Source: Apium graveolens (lineage: Eukaryota; Streptophyta; Magnoliopsida; Apiales; Apiaceae). From it: DNA of 64,000 nt. The DNA lies in contig NC_133656.1 of NCBI RefSeq assembly GCF_009905375.1, positions 237,482,396-237,546,395 on the forward strand, written 5' to 3'. Under the pieces are notes generated by a model. The model ran no database searches and had not been told where the DNA came from. It saw only the letters and a list, made by a program, of their open reading frames with translations. A program made the translations under genes and the position numbers. Positions 38,584-49,759 of the stretch are shown piece by piece (positions within the stretch are counted from its first letter, which is position 1; each line of letters starts with the position of its first letter).

Positions 38584-38718
38584 ATAGTAACCTATATTAT
38601 GCTGGGATAATTAAGAAAGTTTCATTCAAAGTGTTTTATTTTATTTTGCAGATTAGATGGGAGTTTTTGTGAAAACATTCTCCTTATACCTCGGATATGA
38701 GTTCTAATCACTTCCGGT

Positions 38719-39640
38719 TCATTGGACCACAGGGTATGCTTATGGTTGGATCTCTGTTAGATCGGATTAAGCACCGACGACAAAAGCACGATTACATTTG
38801 AAGCTCTAGGTTTAGAAAGCTGCGATTAATTCTTGCTTTCGATCGGGGTTGAAAACTATAGGGAGCCGGAGTTCCATAGCCCATAGTCACTTGGTCAGAA
38901 TTAGAATCTAATGAAATAGTCGAATACTTTTGCATGCTTGCATACAGACGGGTTTGGATCCGAAAAACCGAACTGAAATTCATGGAACCGAGATCCGATC
39001 AAAGATCCGAATCATACAATCCGTTAATTATCCGAGAACCGATTTAAACCGATCCGAAAAATATCAGAACCGAAAATTTAACCGAAAATGCTCTGAAATA
39101 CAAAATCCGATTATAACTTGGAATCTATTAAAACCGAATAATATATTTTAACCGGACCGAATATGACCCAAAATAAGCAAAATTTATACATTAAACAATT
39201 TTATATTTATGATAACATACTTATTTAATCATATTCTTTTGTAAAAGTACATTATATTATATTAAAAATACTAAATTAAATAAAAAATATATTTTTTAAA
39301 TCTCAAAAATTGAAAAACTAAATAAGTTAGGATCCGAAAATATCCAAATCGAATTTAAGCTGAACAGAATTTTGTCCGATTTTAATCCGAAATTTATCCG
39401 ATTTTAATCTGAATTAGACCCGAACCGACCGATCCAATCTGAATGGTTTTCAAATATATCATAATCCGAAAGCAGATCCGATCTGAAATTGATCTGATCC
39501 GAAATCAACCGGTTATCCGAATTGTCAAATCGACTTGCATACCACCTCTTTTGGTGCAGATGTTCTTGTTATAAATGATTATGGGGTTGAAAATTCGTTA
39601 TGCAAGTTATTTTTAATAAAACGTCCAAAATTTGAGAGTT
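38719..39640 (+). pseudogene. F-box/FBA relic split by an inserted element
   Basis: At about 38719-38885 the sequence aligns with the middle of the FBA region of the intact copies: GGACCACAGGGTATGCTTAT against the GPWGMF segment, then ATTCTTGCTTTCGATC against the ILAFD segment. At 39566-39640 it resumes with ATAAATGATTATGGGGTTGA, the MNDYGVGNSWCK segment. In intact genes these parts are about 90 bp apart; here about 600 bp of CCGA-rich sequence intervenes. Stops occur in all frames. No F-box part is left. Confidence 0.75.
38938..39541. mobile_element. CCGA-repeat element inserted in the F-box relic
   Basis: The block is studded with ATCCGA, GAACCGA and CCGATTTTAATCCGA on both strands. Ends are weakly inverted: GCATACAGACGGGTTTGGA on the left and, reverse-complemented, GTATGCAAGTCGATTTGAC on the right. 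Such subterminal arrays are typical of non-autonomous hAT elements. No target duplication was found, so the exact ends are open. Confidence 0.5.
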
Positions 39641-40020
39641 ACATTTTACAACATTAGTTTTCAAGCAGAATCGTTTCGGTACTATTAATTGTCAGATATT
39701 TGCATAACATGCTTATTAAAATTTTATTATTGTGAGTTATGAATAAAAATTAGTAACTAATTAATTATTAAAAAAGTTGTAAACTTAAATAAAATAATAA
39801 CAATAATAAAAAAAATCTAATACTACTATAAAGAAAAATGGGAATTTGGGCCTATTGGCCCATAGGTACATGTTTCTTAAATAATCTAACTAAAAAGGGA
39901 AGTGTTGGGCCTTTTGGCCCATTAGTACATGTTTCTTTAGTAGAACTGAAAGATAATCTTGAAAGCGAGCTTTTGGAGCGCTTTTTCACAATCTTCATCG
40001 CAAAAAGACTGAAAAAGAAG

Positions 40021-42548
40021 ATGACGTCCAAGCTTACGTCTTCTTATTCTAATGGCAGTACGTCATCGTTTGCTTCCAGGTCCTACTCAATCTTAATTTA
40101 TCTTTCATTTTATGCTTTTTGTATGAATATCTAGATTGTTTTGTGATTACAAATTGTTCGTGTACTTTTCGTGGTCGTGTACCAAAAAGATCAACTCACA
40201 TCTGTTATTTTTGTGTCGTTTTCCTGTGTTGTACGAAATTGCTAAAATTTACAATGTTGTTAAATATATATCTAACACTTAGGTTAATTGTCATAAGTTA
40301 CTATTTAGGTTGTATTATGTTCAAAGGAACTGACAATCCCCTAGCATAATAATGAAATAACTGAAATAAGTACTTATTTTCTACAATTAAGGTTATAAGT
40401 TAAGTTCTGTTTGGCAAAGACTTATAAGTCAGAAAACGAGTCCTTAGCTCAGTCAAAATCGCTATGAACTTATTTATTTTAAGTGAATAGTTTTTTGTAA
40501 TGTAAAAGGATCATACACAGTCTTAGCCTTGTTTTTAGTATGTTTTTAAAAATGTTGTTTTCTTACCAATGTAGTAGCGTAAAGTACTTGACTATAGTGC
40601 CAATCACGACCTTTAGTTTGTTTGTACCTCGCATGAGGTGTTAAAACTACTAATTCATTTTGCTAAATGAAGGGTTTTATTTTACGGAAATGAAAGTTGT
40701 CTAGTGGATTTCGACAAAGATCAAAATTAAGAACTGGAACTATCCTAGTCATGACTCATGAAGATACAAATCAAACTGACAATCCGTTGTTATTACACAC
40801 GTAACAATAAACCACAAGCAAAAGCTTAGAAATAGTAGCCATCCAATGCTAGATTAAGGTATCTTGTGTTGGATGTTAACTTTCTTAGAACTTGTACAGA
40901 TAAATTATCTGTTTAGCTATTAATTTGTGAATTTTGATGATATCAAGTTACCATTTTAGTACTTTTTCCATGGTCTTCGATTTCCTGAGACAAGTCAGTG
41001 TAAACTATCAGAAATGGTTATCGGGGTAATTAAGTAGTTTTAATCAGAGAATAGGGTTGGACATATAATATTCAGTGCCAGCGTAGATGGACTTGAATGT
41101 GTATGAGATGGTAATGTTTAATTGTCCCTTTTGTTTGCTGAGAGGCTTATTATTTGTAAGTTGTGCTGTTATTGAAGTGCAACTGACATTTTACTTGTCT
41201 AATGTAGGGATGAACCTCAATCACAAAGCACGAATGTGACCATCTACTTTGCAGAACATCTTATTGCTGAAATCTTATGCTGCCTTCCAGTTAAGACTTT
41301 GTTACGTTTCAGATGTGTATCTAAACTATGGTGCTCGCTCATTGACAGTCCACGTTTTGTTAAATCACATCTGAAGAGATCTATTGAAAGCAAAACGAAT
41401 ACTGGCGTTATTATTGGTGGTCATATCACTTACTCTGTGCCCCTGGATTTTGGTTCTCTGGATAATGCCACTGCTGTAGAAATTGATGAACCGTTAAAGA
41501 CACTTCTCCGCGATACTCAAGCTGTTGGTTCGTGCAATGGCTTACACTGCTTGTTTAATATAGTTGTAGACATGTTCTTATGGAACCCGGCAACCAGAAA
41601 ATGCATAAAATTACCTCCTGTGCCAACTGAATTTCGCGGGCCTTTGGATTTTGGCCGGGGTTCCTACTGTGGCTTTGGGTATGATGCTGTTAATGATGAC
41701 TACAAGGTTCTGAGAATTCTCCGGCCTGATGATAAGAATTTTTCTGGCTATAAGGTCACAGTTTACAGCTTAAAAAATAACTCATGGAGACGTCTTCAAG
41801 ATCTTTCTAGTTACTTCGGATTAGTAGGACCATGGGGTATGTTTGTGGGTGGAGCTGTGCACTGGATTACAGTTAAGCCTTGGGGTTCAGAAATCTGCCC
41901 ATCAATTCTTGCTTTTGATGTTGGAGCTGAGAATTATAAGGAGCTTCAAATGCCCCGTAATATTGGTGAGGAGATGAGTCTAGGTATCTTTGCAGAATCC
42001 CTTTGCATTACTGAATTCCACCTTGACATTCATATAAACGTATGGGTGATGAAAGATTATGGGGTGGGAAATTCTTGGTACAAACTATTTTCATTGGAAC
42101 AACAAAAAGTAAGTAGATCCGGTATATCTCTATCGCCTCTTGCTTATTCAAAGAATCAGAAGGATGTTCTTACAATAGTGGACAACAAGAAGATGATATG
42201 GTACAACCTTGAAAGGAAGGACTTTAAGACTATCAAGATTGCCAATGCACCAGATGTCTATGATATAGAAGTCTTCACCGAGAGTCTCGTATCTCCCGAC
42301 TATAATACCAGTGACAGGAAGCAGGTGCAGAAGCAACCACAAGAGAAGCAAAAACTACAGAAACAGCAAAAGAAGAACAAGAGGTAAATAAATATCCTGC
42401 ACATCTTATCTAGTTTCTTCATTCTTGTGAACATTAGCTAAATGTTGTGATGGATCTTTGTTCGTGACATGAAAAGTTTGGAGCTTTAATCTTGGATATT
42501 GTTTGTAGGGACAATTTCCTTTCAAAGGGATTCAAGTTGGTGTTGTGA
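40021..42548 (+). CDS. F-box protein with FBA domain (CPR1/At3g06240-like), intact
   Basis: Exons: 40021-40079, 41208-42383, 42509-42548; 1275 nt, 424 aa, all in frame. The ATG at 40021 opens a Ser/Thr-rich leader (MTSKLTSSYSNGSTSSFAS). The F-box lies at about 33-78 (YFAEHLIAEILCCLPVKTLL, RCVSKLWCSLID). The FBA domain at about 110-345 shows CNGLHCLF, FLWNPATRKCIKLPP, FGYDAVNDDYKVLRI and YSLKNNSWRRLQDLS. The C-terminus is Lys/Gln-rich, then exon 3 adds DNFLSKGFKLVL. Family members are SCF ubiquitin-ligase receptors that bind SKP1 by the F-box and a target by the FBA region; the target is unknown. Without splicing intron 2, the frame ends at the donor itself (AG/GTAA gives Arg-stop). Confidence 0.9.
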
Positions 42549-44078
42549 GACACTAGCAATAAGAATGTGAAGAGAAAACATGGTAACGTTCTATCCTGTG
42601 ATTTTGTTTGTTATTTTGAGTGAGACATGTAACTTAACAAGTGAAGTTGGGAACTAACAGTTTTAATCATTATTCCAGGTTTGAATGCAAGGTTACAGAA
42701 GGTTTTAGGCTGGAGGAGAAGATATGGCAGAACGAAGAATGCTGGAATTGCATGTTTTTTATTTTTAATTTTTTTCAAAAACTATTAGACGAATATCATC
42801 ATCTTCACTTGCTGATATGTATTTGTTTTAGATATGCTACCAGAGACCAGTTCATGTTTATTACTTTATAAAATATGTGAGTTCATTTGGCACCTGTAAA
42901 AGTATATGCTTCCTGGACGGATCGTATATGCTCCTTGGGACGAGCAGAGCCAAACCAAGTTTTGCCTGAATCGAGCCAAGGTTGGATTTTTTCCTTTGAA
43001 GTGAACCTGAAACGAGTTGATCGAGTTTTTTGGTCGAACTTATTGGCTCATTTAACACGAGTATTTATTGTTTATTTTGGAAAATGATGTTTGTCATGTA
43101 TGTTAATGTCAATATGTCAGTTTCACTTGCTACGTCTGAGTATGGCTTTTGATATGGATTGTAGCAGGGTTGTATGAAATTATTATTCCAGAGTTTTAAA
43201 TTACTGGAAATAATAGTAGAAGCACATTAAGATTGAAACGTTGGTCGCAAAAGTTTGATAAGTTCGATTTCGGCTCGAAAACCTGAATTAAATTCACCAG
43301 ATATTGATAAAAATTTGAAATATGATTTTGGGCATTTCCATCCCACACTTTGCCGAATTATACTAACCTTTTTATTGTGTATAAAAATAAAGCAAATAGG
43401 AGTACAAAATTTCATTTACTCATACTTTCAATCCTTTAGATTTAAATTTCATATCCCAATTTTCAAGACATTTTAAAAAATGATACTAAAAGGGTTGTTT
43501 ATTTATTTTAAAAAATGATACTAAAAGGAAAATCTTAAAATAAGTAACTTATGACTTAAACCGAATAAGTGACTAATAAGTGATAAGTTGATAACTGCTT
43601 ATAAATTATACAAGTGTTTGGATAATTTAACTTATAAGTCAGAATTTTTTTATTTAAATGAACTAAAATAAATAACTTTTAAATATAATTATCTTAATTC
43701 TTATACTTTAAGTTAGATTAACATATAAAAAAATATTTTTTAAAACTAAAATTGATATAAAAATGAAAAATAAAAAATAAGTTGAGAAAAAATACGTGGT
43801 TGTCAACATTCAACTTATCAGCTTATAAGTTGTAAATTCAACTTATAAATTGAGTCGACAAACACTCGTCAATAAGTTGTTGCGGGCTTATAAGTCAATA
43901 AGTTAACTTATAAAATTTGCCAAACAGCCCATATACTAGTTTTAAAGGCAGCTCAAACGGCATTAAGAAATGCTGTAAATGTATTTGTCTACTTTAACCT
44001 GCCCAACTGCACAAACTTGAGAAGCACAAGATGCCCTAAAAAAAAAGAACTGAGAAGCAGAAGAAGAAGAAAAATACT
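42549..44078. other. Spacer between F-box genes
   Basis: It contains the 3' flank of the gene above (a leftover FBA-like exon is not seen), a MITE listed separately, and the promoter of the next copy. No gene is seen. Confidence 0.5.
43527..43931 (+). repeat. MITE-like repeat, 'AACTTATAAGT' family, copy 2
   Basis: It has many ACTTATAAGT motifs, TGTTTGGATAATTTAACTTA and a right end GCCAAACAGCCC. It matches the reverse complement of 2070-2455 over most of its length. A fragment of the same family is in intron 1 of the 40021 gene (about 40390-40440). Confidence 0.6.
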
Positions 44079-46148
44079 ATGATGTCTAAGCTTCCTTCTG
44101 ATGGCAGCTCTTCTTCTACTTCCAGGTCTTACACAATATTCTTATTTACATTTGCAATTTTATTTGCCTAGTGCAATTTTGAATTTGTGTTAATAACCAT
44201 GAATCACTCAACATGCAAGTCTTTTACTCCAGTATATTATCCTTTTTTACATTTGATATTGAGATTTATTAATCAAGTAGTTTTTAGGATTCAAGTTTTT
44301 AAACTAGGATAGGGTTTATACCAAATTTTGACTGAAAATTTCATATAGTATATAATCGAAAAAAATTATAAAAATTATATCATTAGAAAGTACACGTAAT
44401 CAACTTTAATATGTATTTTTCGGTTTTTCATAATAATGAAAGATTGATGTTTAATATACGGTCAAAGTTGAGTCAATTTGATCACAAAAAGTCAAACATG
44501 ACAGATAAATTGAGACGGAGGGAGTAAGTGTTTTTTAGCATTGGTGCATGAAGATCTGAAAGTTCTGTGCCATATGAATCACTAAACATGCAAGTGTAGT
44601 TATATAACTTCTGTAGATTATCCTTCTTGATTACATTTCAATCTGAAATTTGATAATAATATTAATATTAATGATAAATCTTGGTGTACATACACTTGAT
44701 CACAATATGTTTCTACTTAGTTGACATTTTACCTGTTTAATTTAGCAGTGGACTTGACCAATCCCAAATGCACAGTCACAATGTGATCCCTTACCTGACA
44801 GAAGATCTGCTTTTTCAAATCTTAGATCGTCTCCCGGTTAAGACTCTGTTGCAATGTAGATGTGTATGTAAACCATGGTGTTCTCTTATTGATAGTCCAC
44901 GATTCGTTAAAGCACATCTCAAGAGATCTGTTGAATGGAACACCGATGCTAGTCTTCTTATTAGAGGTTTTTTTATTTATTCGCTGGATTTTGATCCTCA
45001 AAATTATCCTACCACGAAAGAAATTGATGAACCTTTGAAATCTATTCTCTACGGTACTGGACTTGTGGGGACATGCAATGGATTGCTCTGCTTGTATAAT
45101 CAGAAGCCAGAGATTTTCTTACCCCGCAACAAGAAAGTGCAAAATGTTGCCTACTCCACCTGCTGATTTTCGTCGGCCTTTCAACCTTGACAGGTCTTCC
45201 CAGCTTTGTGGCTTTGGGTATGATGGTGTTAACGATGACTACAAGGTTGTGAGAATTTTTCAGCCTGGTGGTCGAAGTTTGTCAGCTGTTGGCTCCAAGG
45301 TCACAGTATACCGCCTAAAAACTAACTCATGGAAACAGCTTAAAAACATCTCTAGTGACTTCCAGTTTATTGAACCATGGGGTGTCTTCATATGTGGAGC
45401 TCTGCACTGGGTCACATTCAAGACTCAAGAAAGGTGCTTCGTTATTCTTGCTTTTGATCTTGGGGTTGAAACTTATAGCGAGGTTCCATTCCCTGAGGTC
45501 GAACATAAGTATCCTAATCAATTTACTCTAGCTCTCTTTGACGAATCCCTTTGCCTGCTTGAATTCAATCCTTTTGTTCGTATAGACATATGGAAGATGA
45601 ATGATTATGGTGTTGAAAATACGTGGTGCAAGGTATTTTCACTGGACCACCCAAAAATTATCAGATCTTGTATGGCTGTTAGGCCAATCATTTATTCAAA
45701 GAACCGCAGAGATGTTCTTTTAGAATTGGACAAGAAGGTGATATGGTATAACCTTGAAAAGAAGAAAGTGAAGACCCTTAAGATTCCCGATCTCCCAGAT
45801 ATGTTCGATTTGGATGCTTACACTCAGAGTCTTGTTTCACCAGATTATAATTGTAGTTCTGATGGGAAGCATCTGCAGAACCACCAACACAAGAAGAAGA
45901 AAAAGCAGCAAGAGCGAAAGAACAATAATAGGTACTAATCAAATCTCTTTCATCACGTATCTTATTAATTTTCTTATAATCAGTTATATACCACAGTAAT
46001 GATGTGTTGGATCTTCATTTCTAGCTTGAAAACACGTTGTTAGATCGTTGTTTATAGCAACGACTAGTCTAGAAGTAATGATTTTTTGATGTGGTTGTTT
46101 TTTAGGGACACCTTTCTTGCAAAGGGATTCAAGTTCTTACGAGGTTAA
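44079..46148 (+). pseudogene. F-box/FBA gene copy, broken by a 5-bp deletion
   Basis: Exon 1 44079-44125 (MMSKLPSDGSSSSTS), exon 2 44749-45931, exon 3 46106-46148. The F-box is intact (YLTEDLLFQILDRLPVKTLL). In the LWNPATRKC motif the DNA reads CTTACCCCGCAACAAGAAAG where intact copies have CTTATGGAACCCGGCAACCA, a net loss of five bases near 45119. The frame then runs into TGA at 45164-45166. The downstream FBA frame (FGYDGVNDDYKVVRIF to the KKKKKQQERKNNN tail) is fully open, so the lesion is recent. Exon 3 has its own change: the end reads DTFLAKGFKFLRG, shifted from the family LVL ending. A 132-aa F-box-only product remains possible. Confidence 0.88.
44490..44526. repeat. Stowaway-type MITE terminus (one end)
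   Basis: GATAAATTGAGACGGAGGGAG followed by TA is the usual right end of Tc1/mariner MITEs in plants. It lies in intron 1 of the broken F-box copy; the left end is not clear. Confidence 0.45.
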
Positions 46149-47057
46149 AACTTAAAGGGACAATAGCTAGCTTGTTTGTTGTCCTCTGATCTTCATTATT
46201 ACCTAAAGTAACATTTCATCTGTTAATTGTAGTTACATGTAAGTGTTCGTTTCGCGGAAAAAATGTTCCAGGGGATCTGAAGGTTTTTGGATGGAGGACA
46301 CAATATGCCAGGAAGAAGAATGCTGCTGGAATTATTACAAAAGTTTTGAACTACCATGAACTTCACCTAGTTATCTCTATTTCTATCTAGGTATGTACTC
46401 TGGATTATAAGACTATGTTCTGTAATACTAACTGCATTATCTGGTTCTGTGAAATTTCTCGTTCTACTGTGTAATTTGAAATTTCTACTTAAAGCGTTTT
46501 TTGCTCTGCGATCAACCACTACAAGAAAAACGGATAATTTTAACAGGACAGAATTTGTCTAACTGTAATTATAAGTGTTCGCCTGATCAACCACCTGGAG
46601 TTAATGTCATTGTCATGTGTGTGACATATTCAGTTTGCAGAAAAATGTTGAACAATGCCATAGATGAGTGAAGATGAGAATTATAATTTATGCTCCTAAA
46701 ACAATGCATAGTTATCTTGACTATTACCTATTCTTAAATATCAAATATTAAGATTTTGTAGTTGATTAGCAACCTAAACATGGGTATTTTTTAAGAATTT
46801 TTGTGTGGGTCGCGTAATTATATTCTTTTGTTATATATGTTTATTAAAAGAATTATGTAATGTCTCAAATTTACTTATTATAAGTCGATTAATTATCAAT
46901 ACATATGATGTGATTACAATATGTACAAGTAATATAATTTGTATGTATTAATATTTTATATACAAAAAACTAAAATTAATACATATAACTAACCGATTAG
47001 TATGTTCACATTAAATAAACAAAAAATTAATATATTAAATAAATTGGCATCTATCTA
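46149..47057. other. Spacer downstream of the broken F-box copy, with a CACTA-like terminus
   Basis: CACTACAAGAAAAACGG at 46517 matches the terminal repeat of CACTA (En/Spm) elements. I find no matching end nearby, so it is a fragment. The rest is AT-rich. Confidence 0.4.
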
Positions 47058-47487
47058 TCTATACTATACTATTATAAGCAAAACACCCTCTATTTGGTAG
47101 TCAGTTGTTCGGTACGACAAATAACAACCGCAGATCTAAAATCAGAAAGATGAGAACCGTTGGATGCAATAATAAAATATTATTATATTAATATTTAAAC
47201 CGCTCTCATGGATTCAGGGTTCGAACCCCGTCAACAACTTATTATATTTAAACTTTTATATTCTTTATTTTAATAATTTCTACAAGTTCAGGGCTCGGGT
47301 CCCATGAACAACATATTATATTATATTATTTATTTTCACTCAAGTCTCAAATTATTATAAAACATATATTGTTATAACTTAATATATTTTTCAATTTATT
47401 TTTAAACTATTAAAAAATATATTATAAAATATATTTTTTAAAACTATCGAATGTTAAAAGCAATCCGTGCATTTGGTTATAGGCTAG
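47058..47487 (+). mobile_element. Non-autonomous Helitron
   Basis: The 5' end is A/TCTATACTATACTATTATA, typical of plant Helitrons. The 3' end is CCGTGCATTTGGTTATAGG-CTAG/T. Insertion is exactly between host A (47057) and T (47488), as expected, with no target duplication. The interior has two 'GGTTCGAACCCCG' / 'GGCTCGGGTCCC' style phrases and no ORF. The 3' hairpin is weak. Confidence 0.7.
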
Positions 47488-47716
47488 TATATATATGTGT
47501 GTCATAGTTTCGTAAGTTGTAAGTTTACTACTCTTAGAACTTGTACTAGTTATGGTGTCAAAAAATTTCATTTTTACATATAAGGTTTCTTTCTATCAGT
47601 TATTTATTAAGAAAATGACTTTGACACAAAATAAATATAAAAGTCTAATAATGGCCCTTTATTATAATATAAAACGAGTTTTCTTCTCTTATTATCTATA
47701 TAGATACTTACAGGAG

Positions 47717-48663
47717 TAGGGCTGCACATGGGCTGAGTTAGGTCGGTTTCGACAATTTACTGACCCAATCCATTTAATTCGGGTTTAAAAATTTTCAACC
47801 CATTAATATAAAAAAAAAATTATAACCCAACCCTATTATATGAGTGATGGGTTGAGTCGGGTTAGGTTGGATTGAATGGGTTGAATGAGTTGAATCTATA
47901 CTGTATTATAATAATCAAAATGTGATATAATTTGGTTCAACGGTTATTCCTTAATTTTGGTTATTAATAAATAAATAAATATTGATATATATATATATAT
48001 ATATATCCTAAAATTCTTAAACTACTGAACAAAATTTACTTATCCTACTAAACTGCGATCGCATGTAATTCTATTATTTTTAGAGATATATTAAAACAAG
48101 TAAAAAGATATTTTATACCACAAATGTAAAGTTAAAGACAAACACAACTTTCAGAAAAATAAGTGAAAAGTTAAAGATACAATCTTGATTCAAGAAATAT
48201 AAATTATTAATTTCACAACCTATCAAAATTTACTTTTGCTCTGCATAAATATATGATAAAGTAGTATAACCAATCAAATTGGTTTAACATAATAGTTTGT
48301 GAAAGCACCTTATTATAGTGCACCTCATTGTCCGCTTTATATTACCCGAGTTCAATTCGATTTAAAAAGTTTTGTACAAAATTACGAACAAATTCAAAAT
48401 ATATTATTGTTATTACTTCATTTGTCTACTGCCTAGTGCATTGTCAGTAATATATGATGGAAATGAGCTGATACTTAACAATTAGACCAAGTTGGCTTGG
48501 GTTAGGATTTTAAAAAGTTAAAATTCAAACCAACCCAATATAATTGGCCCAACGGAAATTTAACCCAACTAACCCATGAGTTTGGATGGTTCGGTTTGGT
48601 CGGCCAAAATAAGGGTTGGTTTGGGTTGGTTTGAACGAGTTTGATAACCCATGAGCAGCCCTA
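47717..48663. mobile_element. hAT-like non-autonomous element with 8-bp duplication
   Basis: Terminal inverted repeats are TAGGGCTGCACATGGGCT and, reverse-complemented, TAGGGCTGCTCATGGGTT. Flanks are TACAGGAG (47709-47716) and TACGGGAG (48664-48671), an 8-bp duplication with one mismatch, the hAT length. Subterminal regions are packed with GGGTTGG/CCAACCC motifs. An (AT)n run lies at about 47986-48006. No transposase is encoded. Confidence 0.85.
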
Positions 48664-48671
48664 TACGGGAG

Positions 48672-49071
48672 TACATAATACTGTACTATGAGCTCGAGAT
48701 GTTCCTTTCTTAAGTGATATAATAGTGCAGTTCAAAGATAAAATTAGACAGAATTAGAAGTACAACATTACTTGTATTACCTGGTCTTTACATGACATGG
48801 CTTAATCAGACCACAAAAGAAAACTCGAGTATAGAAAGACAAGGTGTGTTTTAAGGATGAGAGTTCTAATACCAATCGTTTAAAAGATTTATCTTGTGGT
48901 AATGATCATAATTTAGCTCCATCAACGAGATTTTTGTTGTTGAAAATGTGAAAAATTAGAGGCGTTGTACACCAACCACAGTGGTCGCAAGATTAGTGTT
49001 TCAGCCTACAGAGAGTGAGGTTTTTTGTGGTTTGTTAGATATCTAAATTTTCAGACATGTCTTTTGCTAGT
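48672..49071. other. Spacer without recognisable features
   Basis: I see nothing here beyond AT-rich sequence; no gene and no element ends. Confidence 0.5.
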
Positions 49072-49218
49072 CTATATAAAGTTTGTACATGAAACACCTG
49101 AAATAAAGTTTATATCTACCTGAAGATAAATAACTTCCTGGTGAATCAAATCTTGTAATTGGAGGAAGTTATTAATCATGTGCATTTGGGTTTTAGTAAT
49201 AGAATAGAGAATGAGGGA

Positions 49219-49305
49219 TTCATGATTGTGAATGCCTTCATAAGTAAAAATCATATAGCTGGAGTCTTTTATTTTCCTATACACTTTTTTCTTCACTTTG
49301 AATTT
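49219..49305 (-). pseudogene. WRKY-domain relic (C-terminal half)
   Basis: On the minus strand the peptide FKVKKKVYRKIKDSSYMIF followed by TYEGIHNHE matches the second half of a WRKY zinc-finger domain (VKK-V-R---D-----TYEG-HNH), including the final His-x-His pair. The WRKYGQK heptapeptide and the Cys pair are not found upstream on the same strand. It sits in a 103-codon open frame without other similarity. I take it as a decayed fragment. Confidence 0.45.
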
Positions 49306-49759
49306 CAAATCACTCTTTTCATGAATGTGAATGTCTTTGATAATGAAACATCGGAGATCAGTTACCGATGCATTTCTCAACATATCTCAAAAAACTTAAA
49401 TTATTTATGATTTTTAAAGGAAAGACCGTATGAGATATAAGCCATTTATCGAGGGCGAATCATTTGAGGATTACCGCAAATATATGGCTAAAAAAGGCAC
49501 TTAGTGAGGGCACCTAAATTGAATGCAGTTTCAATGATTAAGAACATTAACATATTGATTCACTTTGGGGAGAAAATGCGAAATGCATCCATTCTGTTGT
49601 ATTATGAATGAAAATAATGCTAAAACAGTTCACCTGTAAGCAACAGTTTTCATTGAACTTCTGTCTTCGAAGAAAAAATTATTTTTATAGACATAACAAA
49701 TTTGATAATTTTTGCAGGTCTTACTCTAACAATAATTACTATAACTGTCTTAACATAGC

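Noticed and set aside
39838..40134. 98-codon frame reading into the first exon of the F-box gene from further upstream
   Set aside because: The conserved family start is the ATG at 40021 (MTSKL; MSKL in sister copies); the upstream part has no counterpart in the other copies.
49437..49502. Plus-strand EDYRKYMAKKG resembling WRKYGQK context
   Set aside because: It is on the opposite strand to the WRKY-like half-domain and lacks Trp, so the match is probably chance.
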